Source of the DNA: Turnera subulata
Lineage: Eukaryota > Streptophyta > Magnoliopsida > Malpighiales > Passifloraceae
Direction of reading: 5' to 3'
Assembly: GCA_028386065.3 (NCBI GenBank)
Contig: JAKUCV010007788.1
Location: 116,462 to 180,461, forward strand
DNA length: 64,000 nucleotides
Shown here: positions 32,623-44,506 of the stretch, one piece after another
Position numbering within the stretch: position 1 is the stretch's first letter
Layout: the number at the start of each line of letters is the position of its first letter
Position numbers and translations under genes: made by a program
Notes under the pieces: generated by a model
Database searches by the model: none
What the model was told of the DNA's origin: nothing
What the model saw: only the letters and a program-made list of their open reading frames with translations

Positions 32623-34222
32623 TGTGAACACCCAAATTTGACCCACAAATATTTTACTAAAACTAAATTCCAAACATGCTTAACTTGAGGTTAGTGAGAT
32701 GATCTGATTTTGAGTTAAGATGTAATAAGAATTAATTTAGTAGAATTAATGTATTTTGGTAATCTAAATCTTTGTGCATCTAAACCTTAGGATTAATAAT
32801 CTTAGGGTAAAACATATAATAAGGTCTATTCACATTAAAATACATTTAATTGTATTACTTGGGCTTTTTTAGATGTTTTTAACCCAATTATATTGAGATG
32901 ATTTATTTTTGGGTTAGGAATGGGTTTAAGGGTCCAAGTAAATAGATTCTCCAGGGATTACTCAGCCCATTAACACATTTCTTGCAGGTTAATTTTAGCT
33001 CTGATTTTCATGGAAAATCAGAATTAAATCATCATTTATGTAGAATTATTGTTTTTGGCATGATTTAGTATGAAATAGGCATTAAGGTGTAATTAATCTG
33101 TAATGGAATGATTTAGGGGGAGTGATAAGCAAGTAATGGATTGATTCTGGGTTGATTGGGGGTTAATTACGCGGTAGGATCAAATCAGTGCTGAATTAGG
33201 GGGATTGGGGGTCCAAAAATGGAAAGAACGGGTGACACGCGAGGCAACCGGCGGTCCTCTCACGAAGACCGCTAGGTGTGTGCGGGCATCCACTCAAGAC
33301 CGCCGGCACTGGCGGTCAAGTAGCGGATGACCGCCTGCAGCGGCGGACATGTCCTCCCAGATTCGCCCAAATCTCTGATTTTGTTTCAAATTTCGATCCT
33401 ACGCGGTTTTGGGCCAAATTTTCGGGCATAATCTTCACCATTAAGTAAGTCCATGCCCCTAGGCTTCCCAGAACACTATAAATAAGGCCCCTCACACACA
33501 TTTTACAGGACAGACATTTTTCTCACATAACACACCCATAAGCCTTAAGTACTTAGAGAAACTCTACCCCTCCAAGCCTAGAAACAAGTTTTTAGAGAGA
33601 AACTCTGGAGGATTTTCGTGGGAGACATTAGCAGTGGTTCAACAAGGAGAGGTGAAGAAGAGGATCAACCATAGAGCTTAGAAACGGCAAGAAGGTGGGC
33701 GTAGAACTCAACCCATTGCAAGGAGCTAGAGGAGGGCTACTAGAGGTAACACTAAACCCTCTCTTTTGATTAATCTTTGTTGATTATATGTTGATGCTTT
33801 TCATGATGTAAGTGGCCGATTTGTGCCATGTTTAGAACTACGTGGCTTTGACCCCGATCACTCGGGTACGTAGGTAATCTCGGTCTTACAACGGGATGCA
33901 AGCCAAAACTTCTTCTTCTCCCCTTTCTCTTTATTTTCTACACATGCACACTTGCACCAGGCACACTTGCAATTTATAATTGCACATAGTCTCGACCCAA
34001 CACGGATGGGTGCCTAACACCTTTCCATCTGTGACGAACCCCCGATCCCATAACTTTGGTTCGCCAAGACCATGTAGCCTAAAGGAGTCATATTAAGGTT
34101 TTTCCCAAGTTTTGTCCTTAATAAAACTTGGGTGGCGACTCCAATGTTATGGGATTGACCCGAGGAAGAAGGTGAAAGGATTAGGGGAATAGGCCCAAAT
34201 GATTTTGGGTCGGGTATTCACA
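32623..34222 (+). repeat. Tat-like element 5' LTR (1,600 bp)
   Basis: TGTGAACACCC to GGGTATTCACA. A cluster of GGCGGTC/GACCGCC words lies at about 33245-33350, shortly before the TATA box. It matches 42937-44501, which has a deletion of about 46 bp near 43170. Confidence 0.9.
33477..33484 (+). promoter_or_regulatory. Tat-like 5' LTR TATA box
   Basis: TATAAATA in GAACACTATAAATAAGGCCC, conserved in the 3' LTR at 43757-43764 (GAACATTATAAATAGGACCC). Its position in the mid-LTR, with a CACACACA stretch just downstream, fits a U3/R border. Confidence 0.7.
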
Positions 34223-34242
34223 GTTGGCGACTCCACTGGGGA
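34223..34242 (+). other. Tat-like primer-binding site
   Basis: GTTGGCGACTCCACTGGGGA directly after the 5' LTR. The inverted relative has the close variant TTAGCGACTCCACTGGGG at 48040-48058 on the minus strand. Confidence 0.75.
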
Positions 34243-34983
34243 AGTTGTGGGTTCAACAGACTTTGTGCAACTGTTAAATCATGTGTGCCTTTTACTTGTC
34301 ATCATAAGTGCCCTGCATTCATAACAATTGATGTGAAGCCTTTACCTTAAGAGGGCGAGGGAATCCAAATGCGCTACATGCTTTCCTTAAGCAATAGTGG
34401 TTTGAGTGAACCCGTTTCTTGATGCTTAGCAATGATGGGGATTAATTCGCCTGGGACCTCACGCGATATCCTTTATTACATGTGAGTATGGCCAGCCTAT
34501 TTCTTAGCGGCAATCTTTTGGCCCCCAACCAGCTGCATACCCTGAGTATCTCATGCATTGTGAATCAATAAGTGGTACGTGCCCTCAAGTGAAATGTGAA
34601 ATGTGGTGTATGCGTGTTGTATCTTGTTATTTTGGGATTCGGATTTGTGCATACACGGGATCTCAAGGAAAGAGGAAAGAGGAGTAATCATCCATGGCAA
34701 TTAAGGGAGGGGAACATTCCATATCTTTGAGTAGCGATCCACCAAAGCTTAGTGGAGATTTGTTTTGATGATTCAAATAGATACCTAATTACCCCGAGAA
34801 TTTGAAGAGTTAGGACTGCATAATACACGTCATTTTGCATTGGGTTTTAAAAGAACAATGTAGAGTGCCGTCAAGGCATGTTCTACCCCTTTCATCTGAA
34901 CCATTTGTTACCAACCTTCTTTTAAGCCCACCTGAGCAAGGCACTGAAACCCACTTCTTCACTTTTGACAGTCAAGAGGAACC
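34243..34983 (+). other. Tat-like 5' leader
   Basis: Non-coding leader between primer site and the first ORF. It is conserved with the minus-strand relative (47600-48040), for example the shared stretch around GATGCTTAGCAATGATGGGG. No gag was seen. Confidence 0.6.
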
Positions 34984-35565
34984 ATGAGCAATGAGCAAGC
35001 TAACCAGTCAGAGGGTGCTACCGGTACAAGAACGAGCCTGAGGGGAAAACCCACAGAGGACGACTTCCCAATTTATGAAGACCGGAGTTTCCAACAAGAA
35101 AAAGAGGTGCAATCAACATTCCGGACTTTGATGGGCCAATTAGAGGAGATGATCCTCCGTGGAGTCCTGCTCGGCCAAACATTTGCCCAAGTAGCCATGA
35201 AGCAATTCCGAGATGCCATGGGACAGTATGCACTCGTTGAAGAAGTGATGAGGGGTATCCAACTCCGGAACGCCGCACTCACTCGAGAAAGCATCAAGGC
35301 CAAAGAAAGTCTTTAGCAATGCATCCAAGAGTTGCGGAGAAGCAAGTGGGATGATTGGGGTGATGCCACAGGATCCGAAAAATACTCAAAATCACAAGAT
35401 GACATGATGACCGATAAGGGAGATGAAGACAGTCTGGGAGTGGGAGAGGAGACAATGACGATTGAAGTCCAATGTGACGACCCGAAGGAAACCATCACTA
35501 TAGTCCCACGAAGAAAGCTCGTGTACCCGAATAAGATTGAATGGGTGATGGAGGGAGATACTTAG
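34984..35565 (+). pseudogene. Tat-like short ORF, unknown function
   Basis: A 193-codon frame starting MSNEQANQSEGATGTRTS, broken once by TAG at 35314-35316 (KESL-stop-QCIQELRR, compatible with a Gln codon). The protein is charged, with a probable helical centre (QSTFRTLMGQLEEMILRGVL), an acidic C-terminal third and a VPRRKLVYPNKIEWV end. I do not recognise it. It sits where gag would start, so it may be a degenerate gag N-terminus or a lineage-specific extra ORF. A matching open frame was not seen in the inverted relative. Confidence 0.4.
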
Positions 35566-36434
35566 AATGGCTAATGGGGAGGATGAGAAGTCTTAGGGGT
35601 CTTAAAGCGTCGAGTCTGTTTTCTTTATATTCTCAAAATAAAAGGGAGTCGAAGCCTATCCATGTCAACTTCACCTCGACGAGTCAATGTTGGTCTTTAA
35701 TTAGCATCTTTTGCTTACATTCATGTAATGGATGTTCTCATCCCCCTCATTTATGGAATTGATGTCTTAAATCTTATCAGAATTTATCAACCTAACTTGG
35801 AAACCATAGAATGAACTACGGAGACCTGATCCAGTAAATCAAATCTGCTTCGAATCTAATGCTCTTTCTTGAAGTAATAAGCCTGGCTTGTGAGGTCATT
35901 TCTCTCAAAAAAAAAAAGGAAAAAAAAAGAAAAAAGAAAAAAAAAGGAGTGTGCACCCACAACCAATGTGCCATTTAAAATTTCTCGAGAAAAGCAGTTC
36001 TATATGATTCGACAAACAATGAACACTATTTTCTACTGGTACGTAGGTAACTCTATAAAAGAGCCCGGCCTAAATAATGTTTGGTCCCTAAGCTAAGTTG
36101 GTAAAAGATGATAGGGTTTAGGTTTGGATTTCACCTACTGAAGAGATCTCCTCCAACGCTCGAGAGTAGTGTCCTTGACTATAATGTCAAGTCGAAGAAG
36201 GACCAAAATCGAGCCATCACTAGAAAGGCATCACCACGAGATAAAAAGGCTTGGAACTCGTAATCACCCAGGTAAGTTTATCCACCATCCTCGGAGGAAG
36301 AAAGTAAAAGAAAATGGAGAAAGAGAGGGGGATTAGTCCGCTAGATTGAAAACCCAAAAGGGCGATCTAGGCAAAAGTTAGGACATGCCTGCTAGGTCGA
36401 AAACCCGAAAGGGCGGCCTAGGCAAAAGTTAAGG
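35566..36434 (+). other. Tat-like non-coding stretch with A-rich run and paired CTAGG boxes
   Basis: No gene seen. An A-rich run lies at 35908-35946. At 36340-36378 and 36391-36431 two imperfect direct copies of a motif begin GCTAG, pass through GAAAACCC and AAAGGGCG and end CTAGGCAAAAGTTA. Both motifs recur, on the other strand, in the inverted relative near 46130-46225. Confidence 0.55.
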
Positions 36435-39400
36435 TCAAATGGTGTTCGGGGAGACTCGATGCACGCTCATGTTCATGGGAATCCTTGACAAACCCGACAA
36501 AGAGAAGTAGGTGTTTTGAACGACCATGTACAAATCCTTTAAACCATATACCTGGCTTGTCCCATTACTCATGGCACACGATTTGGCTGTTTTTTTTTTA
36601 AAAAAAAAATTGCATACATAATTACATTTCAGAAGAAACAAAAACATGTATTCATAAAGAGTAATCCCATCCAGATACCTGAGCCGAGAATTTATGACAT
36701 ATGCATACACACAAAAGAAAGTCCATCAGAGTACAAACATCTAGATGATAGAGCATACATGCATCAATCAAGATCGTCTCTTCTTACTCCGGGCTTGGCA
36801 AACCAGCCTAGTGTGCTCCTATATGGTATCCTCGAAATCACCCGAGGTAGGATCAGTGGGGTGAGGGATCGGCCGAGGGACAAATGGCGGTGCCGAAGGG
36901 CCAGAAGGACGGGGATCCCTAGACGATGGTACCGGACGAGTACATCCTCCCTCTCTCACACATGAAGTCAACTCCCGTACCCGGATAGCTTGGGCCATCA
37001 GGGTCACTTTCGCTCGTCCAAGCAGCGTCCAAAGTCGAGAGACCTCAGTGGCCGGAACCTTTCCATACAAAAAAATCAGTCAAGCTACAATAGAAGGGAA
37101 GAAGAGGGGTACTTGGGAAGCAATGATCAAGATGATACCGTAGTAATGTCGGCCGAAAACGGAGGAAAATCGGGAGGAAGGTCTTCAGAAAAGGGTACCA
37201 GACAGCGCCTGTATGAGTCATCAAAGGTCTCATAGTCGGCCTCGTATGCTGGGAGGACAAGACCAGACATAGAAGAAGATGCCCCAGTACCCCTCCTCCT
37301 CCAGGAGGCAGAACTCTGACAAGAAGGACCAGTATTGGCCACTGACCCACCTACCTCTGGCTTAGTCAAGGGAGGCATCAGAAACTCACTAATGAAGGAT
37401 GAGTAGTCGCCTGGTAAGTTCAATTCATCAGCATGCCAATCCAGATGATCACCCTCAAGGGCCTCACCCTGCTCATTGATGTCTCACATGGAGATCGGAG
37501 GGTCACGTGGTGTACATAGGAGCTCAATGGTCTGCGCACATACACGATCCCCGAGGTACCACACCCTCATATCAGGGTACCCTATCAAGCATCGACAGTG
37601 ATCCATCACTAGAGTCATAGAGTCAATCCTCTCTAAAATATCCTGGTAAGCCGCGAAAGGAGAAAACTGGATCTGCCATTGAGTGTTCGGTAAGACAAGG
37701 CTGCGAAAAAGGTTTTTCGGGAAACAAGAGATGAAGGAGAAAAGATACCTTGCCCGACATGGCAACCTGATCTATGTAGTGACGGGCCCGTACTCGGTCG
37801 TGGGCATTACTCCTAGTCCCACGGCTCGGGGAGCCCCAATGGAGAGAAACTGGCCACGACTTGTCATCAGCCGGCAGATTTGGAGTAGACAACCAAAGAC
37901 ACTCTTGACCCCATACCTGTCAAGATTACCTAAATGAATAAGGAGATGAAGGGGCAGACGAATATGGTAAGAAGGGACAAGGACAAAGGACAGACCTCCC
38001 AAATCCAAGCTGAACCATAAAAGTGCTTGGCAGCAACCCAGGAAAAGTTGCACATCTCCCGGTAGGCGTTCGCGAAACCCGCTGAGGCCCAATCAGTACG
38101 CGATCCGTCCAGGTGGACAAGCGACGCCAATAAATCACACCGAACCCGATCACCATCGAAAGCAAAGAGGGATCTACTCATGCTCGTCAATATCAAGCCT
38201 CGGGCTCTCTGCTCAGCCGTCCCCGAATACTAAGGATCCAACAAGGCATTCTGTAGCCATGTAGGAGATACCTCACATATCGAGCCCAGTCAGTAACAAG
38301 TCCCACCAACTCCTGAAAGCGATCAATGCCTAACTGTTGATCAAAGATGACTGGATCACCCTAGAATACCGGCCTAGTAATGTGGGTAAAATCTGAAGGA
38401 GTCATTGTCATCTCACCACAGGCAAAATGGAAGGTATTGGTGGTATCCCACCACCTCTCGCCTAGGGCCGATACAGCCTGTAGGTCAACCCTGTCTCCTC
38501 AGAAAGTGTGAAAGAAGTCCCACAACCCAACCCTCTCGATGATTCTCGGACAGACCTGTCTTTCCTCACATGCTCAAGGATGAGATGGCGGCCATTAGCC
38601 CCGGCATGATTTCGCTGCCTATCCTTCGAGTCCTGTGTAGATGAGCCAAAAGAAGTCAATACTCATGCCAACCCAGGTTCACCAAGATCAAGCCAAGACC
38701 GTACACATCAAGACATGCATCATAAGGGTAGGGGCAAACATTCGACAAGAATCACCCACAATCCCTAAAATTCGCCAAGAACCTTAAACCCCCAATTTGG
38801 GCAAAACTTCAATTCGTGATTTCTTGTGTTTAATCCATGAAATAAATGTAGGGGCAAACATCATAGATATCTCAGGGACATTCTCAAACATTCAAACACA
38901 CCATGCATTGTATAAACTTGAATTCTAAAAGTATGAGGCCATAAAATGGAAGGTATTGGTGGGTGATTCTGAAGGAGTCATTGTCATCTCACCACAGGCA
39001 AAATGGAAGGTATTGGTGGTATCCCACCACCTCTCGCCTAGGGCCGATATAGCCTGTAGGTCAACCCTGTCTCCTCGGAAAGTGTGAAAGAAGTCCCACA
39101 CCCCAACCCTCTCGATGATTCTCGGACAGGCCTGTCTTTCCTCACATGCTCAAGGATGAGATGGCGGCCATTAGCCCCGGCATGATTTCGCTGCCTATCC
39201 TTCGAGTCCTGTGTAGATGAGCCAAAAGAAGTCAATACTCATGCCAACCCAGGTTCACCAAGATCAAGCCAAGACCGTACACATCAAGACATGCATCATA
39301 AGGGTAGGGGCAAACATTCGCCAAGAATCACCCACAATCCCTAAAATTCGCCAAGAACCCTAAACCCCCAATTTGGGCAAAACTTCAATTCGTGATTTCT

Positions 39401-39720
39401 TGTGTTTAATCCATGAAATAAATGTAGGGACAAACATCATAGATATCTCAGGGACATTCTCAAACATTCAAACACACCATGCATTGTATAAACTTGAATT
39501 CTAAAAGTATGAGGCCATAAACTCGAAAAATCAATCAAAATCCAAATTCAAGAAATTTTTGGGTTTAGAAATCATTTACCTGAACTTTGTGGACTTGGGA
39601 GGAGATGTGCCTACTTGGAGATTTCAACAAAAGGCATGGATTCTCCTCTGGGTCAAATTTGGGACGATATTTGCTCATGGTCTCCTCTCGCGACTTAGAA
39701 AGATTGGATGATGATGCCAT
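36435..39720 (-). pseudogene. Antisense plant-mobile-domain (PMD) gene, degenerate
   Basis: Minus-strand remains of a protein with the plant mobile domain (aminotransferase-like, MAIN/MAIL-related). A possible first exon starts at the ATG at 39720 (MASSSNLSKSREETMSKYRP) and ends at a CAG|GTAAAT donor near 39579; an acceptor (CTACACAG) lies at 38633, repeated at 39209. The next exon gives ERVGLWDFFHTF, then DRVDLQAVSALGERWWDTTN leading to FHFACGEMTMTPSDFTHITR, the PMD core. Further blocks are RFQELVGLVTDWARYVRYLL, REMCNFSWVAAKHFYGSAW, and QFSPFAAYQDILERIDSMTL followed by PDMRVWYLGDRVCAQTIELL. Two TGG-to-stop-like changes and frameshifts break it. PMD proteins occur as host nuclear proteins and inside transposons; here it is element cargo. 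Exon limits are provisional. Confidence 0.7.
38394..39522. repeat. Tandem duplication, period 576 bp
   Basis: Bases about 38394-38946 recur at about 38970-39522 nearly unchanged (for instance the open frame 38462-38659 and its copy 39038-39235), joined by about 23 bp. The duplication covers the second PMD exon and part of the following intron. Confidence 0.9.
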
Positions 39721-40795
39721 GGATAAGAATTGGGAAGAGTTGAGAGGTGTTTTAGGATGTTTTGAGAACAAAGGGGAGGAGAAAGTTGAGAGAATTCGAG
39801 GCTTCGGAGTGTATGAATGGAGAATGAGGGAGAGAGAGAAGAGAAAGAGCTTTTAAACCCGAAACAAGGCCGGCAGACATCACGAGAAGACCGCCAAGCC
39901 CTGGCGGTCATCCCCACATGATCGCCCCCTCTGTTTTGGGGTCCTACCTCGATTTTTGCGGGCCCTGCGCCTCGAAACGGCCTTTCTACTGAGATAAAAC
40001 CCTGTATGTATATTTCTGAGTCCCAAATAACAAGATGTATTGTTTGAATTAATCATTTTTATTCATTATCCCGATTTCTCGAAAACCCTGAATCAAGAGC
40101 ACGGTTCTACAGGCTTTGAAAAGCTGGTGCTAATGGCTCATCCCTAAGACCATGACGAGAAGCTAGGGGCATCGCACCCCACTTTTTGATTTGTATGTCT
40201 CAAGGGGCACAACATTAGGACCTGTGTGCAAGGGCGTGAGAACCAGACAATCCGACCATGAGGAAATATCCTTCTTAATACCGTGAGACTGCGAGGTGGC
40301 CAAAAACACTACGGTAATTTCAAAAACATGTCCAGCCCTAACCCGAAAATGAGAGAATACCCAAAGAGGAGTGAACCCAAATCCGTGTACCCGGTACACG
40401 CAAAATTGAAGTGGTGAGGAGAAAACAAACCCAAAGGAAGCCAGACCAAAAGCCGGGAGAAACCAGAAGTAAGCAAACCAGAAGCCTGGACCTAATCCCC
40501 GTAAACTAGAGAGATGAGGAAAATTAGTAAACCATGAGCCTAGCCCTTGTAAACCCTGAGAGTGGATGACCTTGAGACATATAAGCCGGGGGCCCGGCTC
40601 TCACAAACCGTGGGATGAGATGGTTCCTAAGCCACGAAGTGGAACCTGTCCGATTAGAGATGTAGAGGCATGTGATGCCCGAGACGTAGACAACACGGTC
40701 GTGAAGCGACATCTTAGACAATGGTAGGGGCATGAGATGCCCAGAGACTAGATAGCCAAGCCGTGAAACGGCATTTTTGACAAAAAGCAGGTGGC
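39721..40795. other. Region upstream of antisense PMD gene
   Basis: No further gene recognised. GACCGCC and GGCGGTC words recur at 39890-39908, like those in the LTRs. Short minus-strand open frames (40163-40399, 40524-41111) consist of, or run into, repeat DNA and are not credible. Confidence 0.5.
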
Positions 40796-41065
40796 AAAGC
40801 CATTCGGGATGAGATGATTCCCGAGACTTGGGATGAGATGATTCCCAAGTCAAAACCCAGCTGACAATGATGGGAGTATTCCTTGCTGATAGATGAGATG
40901 AATCTATCGTCTTGGGATGAGATGATTCCCAAGTCAAAACCCAGCTGACAAGGATGGGAGTATTCCTTTTTGATACATGAGATGATTCCCAAGTCAAAAT
41001 CCAGATGACAAGAATGGGAGTATTCCTTGTTGACAACCTAATTCTATCACCTCGGGATGAGATGA
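40796..41065 (+). repeat. Tandem repeats, GATGAGATGATTCC family (left part)
   Basis: Imperfect units of about 65-85 bp built on GGGATGAGATGATTCCCAAG, followed by AAACCCAGCTGACAA and ATGGGAGTATTCCTTG. The array resumes at 42594 after the solo LTR. Tandem repeats near the 3' end are typical of Tat-lineage elements. Confidence 0.8.
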
Positions 41066-42593
41066 TGTTAGTTATATGCCCAAAAGCCAATCTATGGATG
41101 ATTGTAGTCATGTATATACTTTGAGGTTATTCTAATAAATATGATTATGAGATAATTGCTTGCACATATTTATAACCATAGATTATATTTGATATATTCT
41201 TAAATGTCCCTAGTCGATTATTATTATGGATGGGTTGTAATAATAAATTAAGACTAGCGTATGTTGAGAATTGCATATGTGATATGAATTCTACATACGG
41301 GTTCAAGTTAGAGAACTTGTGGACTGGACCGACCCACATAAGAACCCTACATGGAACGTTATATGTATGTCATTAGTGGTTCTTATAGATGTACTGTCCT
41401 CCGACCTGAGATCATCAAGGTATCCAACATATGAATCATGTACTTTGATATTATTCCTAGTCATCCGTAACTGGGTGGACATAAGGGTAATCATTGGGTA
41501 TATGCCGAGTATGTAGTGGGTTTTGATTGATCAAGAGGGGATTCGTCCGACCCATATAACGGGTATATTATCGTATGGTTTCTTGATAGAGTTCAACTGT
41601 TAAATGCATGGCCATGCTCAGATTAGGTGATATGGTGATATCACAGGTATCTGTATTATACAGTTAATTCGGGGATCAAGAAACATAGATTAAACATATA
41701 CGAGATTGACATATTCCATGTCTCGTGTTTGATCTTGATAATGGGACGAAGGGACGATGACATATTCCGAGGCATAGAGAATCAGTACTGATCTTGTCGT
41801 TCGGGTAGCAATGATGTGTTGCTAGACGCCGCTCTTTGCTTAAAATTGTAAAATGAGATTTTACAATTATTTTCGGACGTCACAAGTGCCTACAGGGTCA
41901 CACACATAGAACCGTTGATTCGAGCATGTGGTTGAACCGTGGTTGGACCATGGTTGGACCGTGGTTGGACCGTGGTTGGACCATGGTTGAACCAGGGTCG
42001 TTTTGGGATCAATAATTATCAGAATTATTGATCAGACATGAGTGTGTGTGGTGTGTTTTATCTTATTGCTAAGTGGGAAACACTTAGTGATGATGGTCAT
42101 TACTTGGGTCCACTTTGTTGGCCATTATGCCTAATTGTCTAATGCATAATGGTGAGTGGGGTTGAGCACTATTGAGATCAGATTACACTCCTCCTCTCTC
42201 TCACGTTTTTGCTCTTGCAATTCAGAGCACAACACTCTCTCCTTCAGCTTCTTCTTCTTTGTGAAAGAAAGAAGATAACCATACACACAAACACCACAAA
42301 ATTGTTGCTCCCGGTTTACTCTTGCTAGCACATCAGTCCGGGGGAGCTCGAGGCTTGATTCGTGTGACGATTCCAAGCCGGTCACGGTTCGTGTGGATAC
42401 CGTAGATGAGCCAGGCCAATGTCTTGCTCTACCTGATTCGGTTACACAAATTAGGTGAAAGATCCTAATCTTCCAGGTATGTAAAATTGTTATACGGTTT
42501 ATGTTGCTTCACTTGGTTCTTGGTTCGTTTCCCTTGTTTCCGTTGCTTGTTGTGCATATTATGAATGTCATAATAGCTCTAGGGAAACTTACA
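41066..42593 (+). mobile_element. Solo LTR of a Ty1/copia element
   Basis: TGTTAGTTATATGCCC to AAACTTACA, with a perfect GATGA duplication (41061-41065 and 42594-42598). The GTTATATGCC start followed by an AATAAATATGATTATGAG-type region resembles Angela/Tork-group LTRs. It contains an 11-bp tandem repeat (ACCGTGGTTGG, about five copies, 41936-41991). It formed by LTR-LTR recombination after insertion into the tandem repeats. Confidence 0.88.
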
Positions 42594-42936
42594 GATGATT
42601 CTCGAGACTTGGGATGAGATGATTTCCGAGACTTGGGATGAGATGACTCCCAAGTCAAAACCCAACTGACGAGGATGGGAGTATTCCTTGTCGACTACCC
42701 GATAGATGAGATGATTCTATCACCTTGGAATGAGATGATTCCCGAGACCTGGGATGAGATGATTCTCAAAATCCAAGGGCCCGTCCCTCAAAGCTCCAGG
42801 ATGAGATGATTCCTGGAGAGGAGCAAGGGATGCTCCAAAACTTGGCACGCGCCAGACATTCATCATTCAAATTTGGTGGTTCCTGTTTTACTTTGTTTCG
42901 TCCTTAGTTCCTAAGGACTCATCAACGAAGGGCATC
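42594..42936 (+). repeat. Tandem repeats (right part) and Tat-like 3' end
   Basis: Continuation of the GATGAGATGATTCC array to about 42810, then a short non-repeated 3' end. A weak purine-rich tract (AACGAAGGGC) precedes the 3' LTR at 42937. Confidence 0.7.
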
Positions 42937-44501
42937 TGTGAACAACGAAATTTGGCCCATGAATATTTTACTAAAACTAAATTCCAAACATGCTTAACTT
43001 GAGGTTAGTGAGATGATCGGATTTTGAGTTAAGATGTAATAAGAATTTAATTTAGCAGAATTAATGTATTTTGGTAATCTAAACCTTTGTGCATCTAAAT
43101 CTTAGGATTAATAACCTTAGAGGAAAACCTATAATAAGGTTTATTCACATTAAAATACATTGCATTTTATTACTTGGGCTCTTTTTTCTTGGGTTAGGAA
43201 TGGGTTTAAGGGTCCAAGTAAATGGATTCTCCAGGGAATACTCAGCCCATTAACACATTTCTTGCAGGTCAATTTTAGCTCTGATTTTCGTAGAAAATCA
43301 GAATTAAATCATCATTTCTGTAGAAATGTTGTTTTTGGCATGATTTAATATGAAATAGGCATTAAGGTGTAATTAATCTGTTATGGAATGATTTAGGGGG
43401 AGTGATAATCAAGTAATGGAGTGATTCTGGGTTGATTGGGGGTTAATTACGCGGTAGGATCAAATCAGGGCTGAATTAGGGGGATTGGGGGTCCAAAAAT
43501 GGAAAGAACGGGTGACACACGGGGCAACCGGCGGTCCTCTCGCGATGACCGCCAGATGCTGGCGGGCATCCACTCAAGACCGCCGGCAATGGCGGTCAAG
43601 CAGCGGACGACCGCCGGCAGCGGCGGACCTGTCCTTGTAGATTCGCCCAAATCTCTGATTTTGTTTCTAATTTCGATCCTACGCAATTTTGGGCCAGATT
43701 TTCGGGCATAATCTTCACCATTAAGTAAGTCCACGCCCCTAGGCTTCCCAGAACATTATAAATAGGACCCCTCACACACATTTCAAGGGATAGACATTTT
43801 TCTCACATAACACACCCATAAGCTTTGAGTGCTTGGAGAAACCCTACTCCTCCAAGCCTAGAAACACGTTTTTAGGGAGAAACTCTGGAGGATTTTCGTG
43901 GGATACATTAGCAGTGGTTCAGCAAGGAGAGGTGAAGAAAAGGATCAACCATAGAGCTTAGAAACGGCAAGAAGTTGGGCGTAGAACTCAACCCATTGCA
44001 AGGAGCTAGAGGAGGGCTACAAGAGGTAACACTAAACCCTCTCTTTTGATTGATCTTTGTTGATTATATGCTGATGCTTTTGATGATGTAAGTGGCCAAT
44101 TTGTGCCATGTTTAGAACTACGTGGCTTTGACCCCGATCACTAGGGTACGTTGGTAATCTCGGTCTTACAACGGGATGCAAGCCAAATCTTCTTCTTCTC
44201 CCCTTCTCTTTATTTTCCACACATGCACACTTGCACCAGGCACACTTGCATTTTATAATTGTACATAGTCTCGACCCAACACGGATGGGTGCCTAACACG
44301 TTCCCATCTGTGACGAACCCCCGATCCCATAACTTTGGTTCGCCATGACCATGTAGCCTAAAGGAGTCATATTAAGGTTTTTCCCAAGTTTTGTCCTTAA
44401 TAAAAATTGGGTGACGACTCCAATGTTGTGGGATTGACTCGAGGAAGAAGGTGAAAGGATTAAGTGAATAGGCCCAAATGATTTTGGGTTGGGTATTCAC
44501 A
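42937..44501 (+). repeat. Tat-like element 3' LTR (1,565 bp)
   Basis: TGTGAACAACG to GGGTATTCACA, followed by GCATA. It matches the 5' LTR throughout, with a TATA box at 43757-43764 and the GGCGGTC/GACCGCC cluster at about 43528-43625. Confidence 0.9.
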
Positions 44502-44506
44502 GCATA

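Larger units (their letters stand above)
32623..44501 (+). mobile_element. Non-autonomous Tat/Ogre-like gypsy element
   Basis: An 11.9-kb element with LTRs at 32623-34222 and 42937-44501 and a perfect GCATA duplication (32618-32622 and 44502-44506). LTR ends are TGTGAACACCC and GGGTATTCACA. The primer site GTTGGCGACTCCACTGGGGA is the type seen in the Tat/Ogre lineage (tRNA-Arg-like). The interior has no gag, protease, RT or integrase. It contains a short sense ORF, an antisense plant-mobile-domain pseudogene, a large tandem duplication and a tandem-repeat 3' region. Additional ORFs, sense or antisense, and 3' tandem repeats are known traits of the Tat lineage. A solo copia LTR (41066-42593) has inserted into it. 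Confidence 0.88.

Noticed and set aside
34984..35565. Intact gag for the Tat-like element
   Set aside because: No gag domain or zinc knuckle visible and a stop at 35314; kept only as an ORF of unknown function.
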